Shown piece by piece: positions 17,301-29,300 of a stretch of 64,000 bases of DNA. Position numbers and translations under genes: made by a program. Under the pieces are notes generated by a model. That model saw nothing but the letters and a program-made list of their open reading frames with translations. It was not told the DNA's origin and ran no database searches. Numbering within the stretch: the stretch's first letter is position 1; every line of letters starts with the position of its first letter. Origin of the DNA: Nocardia blacklockiae (GTDB lineage Bacteria > Actinomycetota > Actinomycetes > Mycobacteriales > Mycobacteriaceae); NCBI RefSeq assembly GCF_015477355.1, contig NZ_JADLRJ010000009.1:1-64000 (forward strand). Reading direction: 5' to 3'.

Positions 17301-20300
17301 GATCACGTGCAGCAAGGCGGCGAGGTTGCCGCCCATGGCCTCCGAGACCTCGGCGGGAGCGCGCGATTCGACCGCGCGCAGCAGTTCGACATACTTCCGC
17401 GTTCCAGGCAGCGGCAGACTGTTGGCCTCGCCGTGGAATATCGGTCCCCTCGACAACCAGGAGACCAAGAGGCTGTTCACCTTCTCGGCGAGGCGGGTGG
17501 CCGATTTCGGAGTGATGCCCAGCTGCTGCTGGAGTTCGGACATCGAGATTCCGCCGAAGAACAGTGACTCGGCGAATCGACGCTGGTTCTCCCTCGGCAG
17601 CGCCGCGATCGCTTCCAGCAGGGCTTCCAGCTCACCGTCCATCGCCTCGCGCAGTTCGGGGGAGGTCCGGGCCAGCACTGTCGAGAGCAACTCGTCGTAC
17701 CGTTCCGATCCGGGCCGCGGTAGCGCGTCCACCCCGGGACGGAATCCGGGCTGTTGCGTGCCGACTGCCGGGGAGTCGTCCACGTCCTCGGTCTCGTCGA
17801 GCGGAAACTTCTCCCGCGCAACCTTTTCCGGCTCGGCGTCGCGTACCTCGGGAGGTGGCGTTTGCGTAGCGGGTTCCTCGAGCGACGCACCGCTTCGATC
17901 GACCAGTGATCGGACCAGACGCTGGACGGCGAACCGTTCCAGATCCGCCAGGGCTTCGGCGCCATAGCTGTCGAACGGGCGCACGGCCGCGGCCTGCGTC
18001 CGGTTCAACTCCAGCCCGAACCTGCGCCGCAGCCAGGCCCATTGAACCGGGGACAATTCGGCCTGGTCGAACTCCGCCCGTGTGATTCGTGAGATCAGCA
18101 GGAAGGACGGGTCGGTTTCGGCCGTGCCCTCGGCCCGTAGCGCTGCCAGTACGCCGTTCCGATTTCGCTCGAACATCCTGTGCGCGAGCGCGTCCTGCGC
18201 GGTCTCGAGCAACCACCCACCGACGCTGCGGCCCTCCGGGACGGGCCAATGCCGGGTTTCGGCGTACCGGAACACCTCGGCATTCACCTGCTGCGCCAAC
18301 CGTACGTGGTGGGCGAGCGGCTGTGGGCCGAGTGCCGCGTGCGTGCTCAGCGTGGCCAGCAGGGCTCGGAATATGTTTTCGCCGTGCTCGTTTCGCAGCT
18401 GCTCTCGCGCGTCGCGATCGTCCTGCTGTGCTCGCTGCAAAATCGAGACACCTGGGCTGCCGCTGGATCGGTGGCCGGAATCGCGTTCTCGCAGCGGCTG
18501 TTCCGGTGCCGTGACGCCGTCGGCCACGTCGATGCGGTGATCCTGGAGGGTACGCCCGGACTCGTCTTCCACCCGAACCCGCTCGAGGGCGTCCTTGACA
18601 CTCGGATCAACGCCGTACCGGAAGTGCCATGTGATCTTCGGTGGCGCACCGTCCACCCAATACTCGCGGTTCAGGTACGCAATCTGGAGTTGGCGTGCGA
18701 CTTGGGCTTTCAGCTTGTGTAGTTCCCTGGCTTGGCTCCGGCGGGACATGGCCTTGGCCTCGTGCCAGACCCGGCCTCCGTCGGTGATGACATCGATCTC
18801 GCCCTCGAGCGGTTGGCCTGCCGCCATCCAGACCTTGACAGTCCTGCCGAGGTAGTCGATTCGGTCGAACTGCTCTGCCAGCCAGATCTCGCCGGAGATC
18901 CCTTTGATCAAGGTGAATTCTGTTCGCCACGGGCCCGTATCGATCTTCTGCGTGATCGGGTCTCCGGTTTCGGTCTTACCCTCGAAATAATCGGCGCACA
19001 GTTCGGCCAACCTGCGTCGGTACACCTCGAATGTTCTCTTCCACCGGTCCGTACCCTTGTCCGAGAGGTCCGGCATGCGCTCCAGTAGTCGAGCCAACTG
19101 CTTCTCCGCTGTTGTCAAGTTGCGCAGCAGAGATTCCAGATAATTTATGGCGTAGCGTTGACTCGGGGTCAACCCGGGTATCGGCGCGGAGGGAATGCCG
19201 TGCCGATCCCGGTAGATCCGGGCAAGTCGGTCCACATAGTTCGAGTCGGCGCGCTCGGCACGTTTCCGGATGTCATCGACCCATTGCCTCGCCTTTCTCG
19301 CACAGTTGTCGGCGATGTTCCGCTGCGCCGCGGTGCTCTGCATATATTCCGCGGCTTCTCGGCGAGCGCGGCGCCGCGCCGACCCGGCCGGAACTCCGGC
19401 ACGCCGATGGGCGGCTTCCCGCTGTGCCACATATCGCCGATAGACCTGGTCCGTCCGCGGCGCGGCCAGGAATTCTCCATATCGCTCGAGGACGAGGTTC
19501 TCGGCCTGCCGGGTGACGGTCGGGTCGGCCCCCGCGTTCTCGATCGCGGACAGTGTCCGCCGCAGCGCTGTGGGCATATGCCTGGCGGAAGACGTGGTGG
19601 ATGCGCCTGCGAGTGCAGGCTTCCGGGTCGGGTGCGCGGTCGCGGCCGGAGTCGCGCCGGAGGCATGTGCCGCGCCCGGCTCATCAGGCTGGTCGGTCGG
19701 CTCGTCATCACCGAGGTCGATGGCGACGGTGTCGCCCCGGTCCGTGTGGCCGACGTCGCCCGGGCCGATCGGCGGTTTGCGCGCCTTGTACCAAATGGTC
19801 TTTTCGCCGTCCGCGACGGTGATGCCCCAGCTGGACGCGAAGGCGTCGATCAGTCCGAAACCCCGGCCGCCCATGCCTTCACGGCCGGTGGTGTCGGTCT
19901 CGGAGAAGTCGAAGTTCGCGAGGAAGGTGTCGACGTCGAAATTGTCGTCGTCCGCGCTCTGCGTTTCTCGGTTCGCGGCTGTGTCGGCCTGGTCGGCGAA
20001 ATCGCTCTCCGATCTCCATCTCGGGAAGCTCTGCGGCTTGCCGTCCGTGACTTCGACCAGGATGGTGTCCGCGCCGAGTTCGAGCCGAACTTTGGCGTAT
20101 GTGTTCTTCGCGTGGTTGTGAACGTTCGTGACCATTTCGGTGGCCGAGAGTTCGATGGTGTCCGCCGTCGCGGCGTTCGGTCGATCTCGCTGCGCGTCGG
20201 GCCATCCGACTCCGGCGAGCAGTCCACGGATTCTGCTTCGCACGACACCGGATCCACGTATCACCTCGTCAGGAGAAAAGGTCTGGCTCCAGACCCGGGT

Positions 20301-23300
20301 GCCTGGACGAGGAGCCGATGCACCGGACCGCGGTTCGTGCGTCGAGAATTCGAACCAGCGTCTCCTGGTTCCGCCCTGCCGATTCCGGGCGTGTTCGCCC
20401 AGATCGCTCAGTTCGGTGCCCCACGCCTTCGCATTCGCGTCCAACAGTTCGGTGAGCCGGCCCGCCGGTGTCGACCGGACCTCATCCGAGCCATCTTCGG
20501 CCCGGTCCCGCACCGGGAGAACGGGTTCCGCCGTCGGGTCGAAGTCCGGGTCGAAGTATTCGGACACTGTCACCCGCAGGGTGGCCCCGTCGATTGCGCA
20601 GGTGACCTCGGTATCGCCGTGAGCGGTCTGTAGGAGCGCCTCGACGAGTGTCTCGGCCTTTTCGGAGTCGTGGGCGAAAGCGGAGTCCGCCAGTACGGAA
20701 CGAAGCGCGGATACCGTCCGCGCAATGCTCTCTCGGGTGGTCCGGGCAGTGGGCACGGTAATCGTGACCGGATCGCTCGCCGTCCGATCGCGCCAGCGGC
20801 TCGTCACCTCGGTCCCGATCGAATGCCTGGTGTGCAGGTATCCCGCCCGGGCCAGATGCCGATATGCCTGAGTGACAGTGTTTTCCGACACCCCGAGCAG
20901 CGCGGCGACGCCCCGGCCCGGAGGCAGTCGGCAGCCATCGGGCAAGCGGCCGTCCGTAATGGCTTGCCGCAGCAGCGATATCAGTGTGGCGCGCAGTCCT
21001 CTGCCGGCGGCGAGATCGGTCAGCGACGACTGTGCGAGGAGTTCGGTCACCAGTTCTTCGGCCGAAAGGGGAATTCCGGCCTCTGTGGTGGGCTCCTCCG
21101 GCCACTGCTGACGGCTCGTGACTCTGGTTCCCGCCGAATGCTCGGTAGCCACGTAGCCGTCGGTGGCCAGCTGCCGGTAGGCCAATCTGACGGGGTCGCC
21201 CGAGGACAGTCCCAGATGTCGGGCGAACGCGTCGACCGCCGGCAGGCGCTGGGTTTCGGGTAGTCGGCCGTCGCGGATCGCTCGGCGAAGCTCGACGGTG
21301 AGTGCTGTCTGCCAGCTGCTGCGGGCGGCTTTGTCGGCCAAGTCCGTCGGCGCCGATTCGGCGGTGAGGACAGCGGCCAATTCCGCTGGCGCAAGAGGTA
21401 TTTCGGTGTCCGTCGGTGACGCGTCGGGCCATCGATCCGCGCTTGCCACCTTCGTCCCGGCTGTGTGCCCGGTCGACAGGTATCCCTCGTCGGCCAGCCG
21501 CCGATATGCCTTGGTGACGGTGGACTTGTTCAGGTTCAGATAGTCGGCGAGCACACCGGCATGCGGCAGCTTCTGACCTTCGGGCAGTCGGCCGTTCGTT
21601 ATTGCCCGTCGCAGCTGTACCACGAGCGCCGTCCGCCAGCCGCTACGAGCGGCTGTGTCGGCCAGATCCGTCGATGCCGATTCGGCGGCGAGCACTGCCG
21701 CCAGTTCTTCCGGGGCGAGCGGTATCTCGGTGCCTGCCGTCCGTTTCCGAGGCCACCGGTCCCTGGGCAGCACAACCGTTCCAGAGGAATGGCCGGTTTG
21801 CAGATACCCTTCTTTCGCCAGGAGACCGAAAGCCCGTCGCACGGTTTGCGGTGATACTTGCTCGAGATATCCGGCCAACGCTTCGGCGGACGGCAAACGA
21901 CGCCCCTCGGGCAGTCGGCCGTCGATGATCGCTGTGCGTAATCCGACGGCAAGTGCCGTGTGCCAGCTACCTCGCGCGGCACTGGCCGCGAGCTCCGTCT
22001 CCGGGGCGTCACCGTGGAGCCGGGTGAGCAGTTGCTGGGGAGTGAGTGGAAGCTGGGCATCCGTGGGTGGGTGGGGTGGCCATGCATCCTTGTTCGTCAC
22101 GAGAGGGGAATGCGAATCCTCGGTGGACAGATAGTCGTGACGTGCGAGGTACCGATAGGCCTGGGCCACGGTCTGCTTCGGCACCGTTCCGAGATGCTCG
22201 GCGAATTCGTCGGCCGGTGGCATGCGGTCACCCGGAGACAGCCGACCGTCGACCAGCGCGGTAGAGATCTTGTGCCGCAACGCCTTCGGACATCCGTGCT
22301 GTGCGGCGAGCTCAGCGAGGCGGGCCTGTGGCTCGGCATCGAGTATGTCGAGTAGTCCTCGCGGCGAAGCGGGATCGTAGGTCAGGATCACCGGGTCCGG
22401 GAGGATCTCGGCCAGGGCGCGCACGGCCCTCGGTTGCAGCTTTCTGCTCGCGCGCAGCGTGCGGTTCCCCATCGCGGCCGTGACTTCGGGTGTGGACAAG
22501 CCCTGCAGGAACCGCAACTCGAGGTATTGCTCCCAGCGCGAATTCCCGAGTTGCCCGATGATGCGGCGCAGTTTGTCGAGCGCCGTTGCGTCACCATCGG
22601 CCGCCGCGGCCAGGGCCAGCTCGGCGGCCGCCTTGACCTTCTGCAATTCCGCCGATTCCGGCACTCGCCCGGATTCGTCCTCGGCCGCCTCTTCGAATTC
22701 GGTGACCTCGGACGCGGGAACACCTGCGATCGCGTGCGCGGCGTAGTACTCCAAGGATTCGACTACATTCGGGCCGTAGCCCATGGCCGCGGCGGCCTGC
22801 GCGATCGACATACCCTCGCGGTGCAAAAGCACGAGACACCGATATTGGGCGGGTTTTGTCAGCGCGAGGGCCTCGAAGCGATCTTGCAGTACGTGGTGCG
22901 GAACCTCGGCGAGGCGTCGGCCGTACTCTCCGTTCCGGACCTGCTCCGGTAGCGCCCGCAACAACCGCTGCCGCAGTCGCACCGAATCGGGATGATCCTG
23001 CGGCCCGTCGCGGTTCGCACCCTCGGCGTCACCCAGGTCCATCGGGGCTGGGACGGCCTCCCGGTCGCGTTGCCGACCGGTCCCGGACCGCTCGCCTTGC
23101 CGGGCGGTGCCGCGCCCTCGCTGCGCCGCGGCATCGGTCAGCTGCTGGTCTCGCAGCCGGACCAGTTCGTCCAGTACGAAACCGGTTTCCGGGTTCAGGT
23201 ACCCGACCTGCTGGTTCGCGAAGCGGGTCTGTTCGGCGCGGGTCTTCGAGCGCCACGCCTGGGACACCGCTGCGGCCGGGCCGCGCGCGGCGAGGCTCGG

Positions 23301-26300
23301 GCCGGATTCGGACTCGGTCGGGACCGGACCGCGATGGTCGGCCCGAACAAGGGCATTGCGCTGTTCGGCTTCGCTCACCACCTGCGCGTGCGGGACGCCC
23401 CGAAGCAGGGCCTGCAGGACATAGGCCGGATGCGTGGGGTCCGCCGGTGCGCTCCGGCCGAAGGCGTTGTTGGACTCGGCCAGTGCTTCTACCGGATTGA
23501 ATATTCTGAGGCTGCGCAGGTTGCCTTCGTAGGCATCCGGTCCGGATTCTTCGACCGCGAGTATCCGGTTGAGCGCATCGGCGTCGAGCCATCGCCGCCA
23601 CCTCCGATATACCACTTCGGGCGCGATCCGGCCCAGATTCTCGTAATGTGCCGTATCCTTCCCCGCGGCAACCGCGAGATCATTTTTCCGCGATGCTCCG
23701 GATCGTTCCAGCCATTCGTCGAAATCCGCACGACTCTCGAAGCGGCGCAACCACGATTCGAAGGTTGCGCGCAGCCGCTCTTCTTCCTCGCGCTTCAGAT
23801 TCTTCCGGTCGGCGCTGTACGCGTTGAGCTGTCCCAGCCAGTCGTCGAATTCTGTGTCCGCCGCCAGCATGCCGGAATTCTTGAATCCGATGAAATGCTC
23901 GTACAGGAAACCGAAGCCCCGTGTTTTCTTCCAGTTGTCGAGATCCGCCCGGGTGGAGTCGTTCCGGAGGCCGGCGGGTGGTGACTCGCCTTTCCAGACG
24001 GAGTCTTTGATGTTGCGGATCGGTGGTTTGTTGCTCTTGTCTGCTTGGGTGGCATCGTTCCGGACATCGGCGATCGATGATTCGTCGTTCTTTTCCTTCC
24101 AAGCGCCTTTGTCTCGCAGGTTCGCGATCGGGGACAGGTTGTACCGGTTCTCCCGGAGAGCGTGGTCCTGCAGGTGGCCCATCTCGTGACTGACGGCGTC
24201 GTATGCCGGATCGCCGGTCGGGGCGTTCAGGCGGCCCGCCTGCACCGCCTTCCGCAAGCTCTGCTGGAATTTCTCCGGGTCACCGAAGAGATTCTCGTTC
24301 AGCACCATGAAGGTCGGGGCCGTCTCGCCGAGGCCGGTGGGTGTCCAGATGCAGGCACCGGTCATGCCGGCCATGGGAGCGACGAGTACCACGTCGAGCT
24401 CGACCGAAGGGTCGGCGGTGAAACCGTCGACGATCGCGTTGCGGACCGACAGCGCCGTATCGAGGGAGATCGTCGGCTTGTCCAGCCCGAGCACCTCGAC
24501 GCCGTACGTCTCGAACAACTGTCTCGCGATGGCCTGCTTGGTGTTTCGTTCGGAGTCTTCCGTCGCCGAGGCCGCCCGGGTGGTGCGTTTCCCGGCCTGA
24601 GGCTGCTGTTGCCGGGTCGACCGCTCCGCGATGTCCTGCGCGACCCAGCCGAACAAGTCCAGCTGGGCCTCGGTGAGGACGGCGCCGCGGGACCGCGGGC
24701 TCAGTGCCTCGTTGATCAGTCGGCTTACCGCCGGGTTCAGGTGATTCAGGCTGTCGAGCCACGTGTCTCGCGCTTGCTCGATCAGCCAGTCGCCGATGTC
24801 CCTGCCCGGCGGGACCTGCCACCCCTCGGTTTCGGCGGCGGCGATCGTGGCGCGAGCGACCGCGTGCGCCAGGGCCTGAATCCGGTTGCCGTGCTGTGCG
24901 GTCGGGTCGAGTACGGCACACATGGCCTGGGCGGTCGCGGGACCGAAGTGGCGGTCCAATGCCTGCGCGGCGGCCCGGTCGCCCTGCTGTGCCAGCCGCA
25001 GCGTCTCGGTGCGGTCGTGGGCGGACCACTGGTCGAACGGGACGGTGGTACCCATCGCGCCGGCGAGGACGGGCTGGGCGGTACGCACCTGCTCGACCAA
25101 GTGCGCGACGGCCGCGGCCTGGCCCGGTGCGAGCACTCGCGCTTGCTGCAGCACCGATCCCGACTCGGTGACCAGGCGCCGCTGTGCCGGATCGAGTTGG
25201 TCGAGGCTGTCGTTCAACAGGTTTCGCGCGGTCTCGCGCAGATGACCGGCGACATCGGTGCCGATGGGCACACCTTGCGTATCGACCTGGTCGAAGACCG
25301 CATCGCGGACGGCCTGCGCCACCGGCAGCAACGGCGCGGCCGCCTGTCCGCCCGGTGCGTTCAGCAGCCGCAACAGGTGCCGGAGGGTGTCGTCGCCGTG
25401 CTGATCGCGCAGGTTGGGCGCGGCGGCCACATTGCCGGAATTCAAGGTGGCCGTCGCCCCGGCGGCGATGCCCGCGGCGGTCGGGACGGGGACGCCGTTG
25501 TGGACGGCCTGGGCGTGCGGGGCCGTGTGCGGAGCGGCCGTGCCAGCGGGACGAGCAGGAGGTTGGTGGGGTTGAGGTTGGTGGGGTTGCGGGGTCGCGG
25601 CGTCGGGCGCGTGGGCGGGCGGGGCATTGGCTTGCTTGGCGCTGGCGAACTTGTTGGCGAGCAGATCCTTCTCGACGGCATCCTTCATCGCCGGGACGGC
25701 CTTCTTCCACAGGTCCGACTCGGCGTTTCGCAGCACCTGTTCGGCCTTGTTGAGTTCGATCCGCGTGGCCTCGGTGCCGAGGGCTTCATGTTGTGCCTGT
25801 GCGGCTCGGAATCCCTTGACGGCCTCCTTGTACTGGATGATCTGCTGCGTGACGCCGGCGTCGGTGACCCGGCCCAGGAAGTCCTCCGGCGAGACGTAAT
25901 GCACCGCCGACCCCGGGGTGCCGCCGGTTTCCCGGTCGTCGCCGTAGCCGCCGCGTGCCGGGCGGCCGTCGACCTGGACATTGACCCGCTCCGAATACGC
26001 CGGGCCGCCGCTGACCTTGACGTCGACACCCCCGAGCGCGATGACTTCCTTCGACGGCGTCGGGTCCGCTCCCCGGCCGCCGTCCTTGTTGGTGATGTAG
26101 ATGGTGCCCTTGTCGCCGAATTCGTCGATCTTCTGCATGACGAGCGCCTCGGCGTCGGCGTTGCTGCCACCGTGCTCGGCGTAGAAGTCGGCGTCGACCA
26201 CCTCGAACTTCAGCTCGAATCCGTCGCCGTATTCCGCCTTCGCGGCCTGTCGAAGCAGGTCGACCAGGCCGGCTCGCCCGGATTCCGGGTCGCCTCGGAT

Positions 26301-29300
26301 CTCGCCGTTGTCCATGCACACGATCCACTGGGCGCGACCCGTCTGCTCGCCGTCGACGATATTCGCGTCCCGCAGGATGTCCCGTGCCAGCTGCCCGAGT
26401 TTCGCGTTCGTATCCTCGAAGAATTTCGGGGGTTCCAGCACCTTCTGCGAGGTGTAATAAGCGGGCACCTCCGGCACCGAGCCGATACCGTACAGGTCGT
26501 ACGTGATGCCCTCGACGTCTTTCATCGTGCCCGACAGGCCGGACGGGTCGAACATCATCTCGCTGTTGATCAATTGCTGATCGGACATCTTGATCGAATG
26601 TTCTTGATTCGCCAGGACCGGCACCCCTTCCTTGAGGTCCACGAACTGACCGACGCCCTGCCACCGCACGTCGGTCGATTTCGTCCGGTCCCACATCGGC
26701 TTGTCATTGGTCTCGGAGGCCAGGATTCCGATTTTTCCGTCGTCGCCGTCGCCCCGCCGCACGATGTAATGGGTGCCCCGCTCCACGCCCCAGCGGGCGT
26801 TGGCCGCGTCGGCGAAGAGCTTCAGCTCGGCGCCGGTGACGGGCTCACCCGGCACCCGGTTGAGCTTGGCCACCGCCTCCGGCGTCGGGACGGCCGCCCA
26901 CATTCCCCGCGTATTCTCCGGTCTCGAGAAATCCGCCGCCGTCAGTCCGTGGTCGCGTTCCGCGGCCCGCAGCCGATCCCAGATTCCCCGCAGTTTTTCC
27001 ACCGTCTCCGGGGCGGCCTCTTCCGCTGCCCCGGGGGAGAGCACGCATTCGGAGTTCCCGTCGTAAATGGTGTCGAATTCGTCGATGGTGTGCTTACCCG
27101 ACGGGAACGGTTCGAATCGGGTGTCCAGACCTTGCTCCGAGGCTTCGGTATCCAGCCTCGTCTTGATGTCGTCGATCGACGGTTTCGTGTTGAGCCAGTC
27201 CCGCAGCTCCGTCACTTTCTGCTGCGGCATGCCCCCGGCCGCGAACTCGTCGATCATCGCGTCCGAGACCTTCAATGCGCGGAAGAGGTAATCCTCTTTG
27301 GTGCCGACGACGATCCGCTGCCGCCCGGGCACCGGTTCCGGTAGCGGGCCGTCCTGGTCCATGCGGTGCACGTCGATCGGTATGTCCGAGTCCGGTCGCT
27401 GCAGGAAGGCGTGCAATTCGCCGACCAATTCACCGGCGAGCAGATCGCTGCTGGTCCAGGCGTGCGCGGTGCCGTGATCGATCGCGTCGGAGACCAGCTT
27501 CATCACCATGACGAGGGTTTTGCCTTCGCCGGTCTTCATATCGACCGGGCCGTGCTTCAGCAGGAGGAACGCCGCGTCCTGCGTCTCCCGTGTCAGCCGG
27601 TGCCGTTCGTCGCCCCGGCGAATCCACTCCTTCATCGCCCCCGCTCGCTCCTCCTTGGAGCCGTTCAGCATCGTGTCGATCAAGGACGCGGGAGACGCCG
27701 TTGCCATCTTGCTCGTGCCGTCCACCGTGCCCGGCTCTCGCATGGCACCGATCGCGCGGGCGGCTTCCAGGGCCGCGCGCACTCGCTCCGTGGCGACTAC
27801 TTCGAACACGGCCTCTCGATCGGTGAGCACGCCGTTCTCGAAGTCCCTCATCAGCGAAACGCCCGCATTGTCCGAGATGTCCACGAGGTCGAGGGCTCTC
27901 GCGCGCACCGCGGCGTCGTGCGCGGCCACCGCCGACTCGTACGCGTCCCGGGCCTCGGCCAGCCTCGTCTGCGCCTGCCGGAGCTGTTCCTGAGCCGCCC
28001 TGGACGCTTCGACAGCGACTCGCTCCTCCGCGGTGCCGGATCCGAACAGGTCCCGCATCCGGTCGCGGAGGCCCAGTCGGGTGGCCCGCTCGTGCTGCTC
28101 GGCCACCCGCACGGCCTGCTCCTGCCGCTGCAGCTCGGCATGTGCGGCCTGCTCGCGCTCGGCCGCCTCCGAGACCCGCTGCCGGTGGTGTTCCCGCACC
28201 AGCTCGTTCTGCCGGCGCTCGGCCGCGATGTGCTGCTCTACTTCGGCTTTCGCCTGCGCTCGCGCCGCGGCTGCCGGGTCTTCCTGCTGAGCGGTGGCCT
28301 GAGCGCCCGAATCATCTTGTTCTGGTTGGGGTTCGGGTGGTGGAGCGTCCGCGTCGTCCGTGGCCTTGGGTTCGGTGTCCTTCGCCGTGCCGGTGTCCTC
28401 GTCACGGGCCGGGGCAGCGTTCGAATCGTCGCTTTTCTTGTTGTCGTGGCCGTTCGGCTGTTCGTCGGTGTTGTCCGAGGCTTTACCGTGCTGGGGTTCC
28501 GGCTCGTCGGCGGCAGCTGCTCTCCTGCCACTGCCCGTCGGTTGCTGCTGTGCGGCGTCCTTCGCACCGCCAGGTGTGCTAGCGCCCGGATCGACGGCCG
28601 GGGGACGTTCCGACGCAGCACCTTTCGGTGCCGACACGGTCGGTGGTCGATTGCCGCCACCGGGCGCGGAGGCCTCGCGGGTCCCGCCGGTCCCTGGTGC
28701 GGGAGCGGATGTCGCCTCTCCGCCCTTGGGTTGCGGGGCTGTCCGCGGCTGCGCAACCGGCCCCTCTGCACCGCCGGGCGTGCCGCGCGGCTGTGCGGGT
28801 GCTTCGGGGCTCACGACCGTCATGACCGGCCCGGCGTTCTGGTCGGCCGAACCGTTGCGCACCCCCGCCGGGGTGAGTTCGGACAAGAGGGCGGTGTCGG
28901 GGGCCTTCGAGCCCTGCTGTGCGCGACCGGCCTCGGCCGTCGCTGCCGCCGGAACCTGTTGCGCCGGTTCGTTGTTCTCGCCCGAAGACCGGGGCGCCGG
29001 CACGGTCCCCGCATCGGCCGCGGCGGCGCGCTGGCGTTCCGTCGGCGGACTTCCTGCCGCCTGGTCCCCGGGCCGCTGTTCCGCACCGACCGAATGCGGT
29101 TGGCCCGCACCGTTATTGGCGCCCTCTCCGACGGGATGTGGTGCGGCACCGGTGTTCGACGACGTGGGCCGGGCGCCGCCCACCTCGCCGTCGGCGGGGT
29201 GTGGTTTGCCCGCACCGGCGATGGGCCCTTCCGGACCGGCGGTCTGCCGGGGTCCCCCAGCGCTCCCCGGGTGCGGTTGTGCCGCAGTGTTTTCGGCGTC

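Noticed and set aside
20770-22330. CRISPR-like periodicity
   Set aside because: The 330-bp period is a protein repeat (GntR winged helix) in frame, not short direct repeats with spacers.
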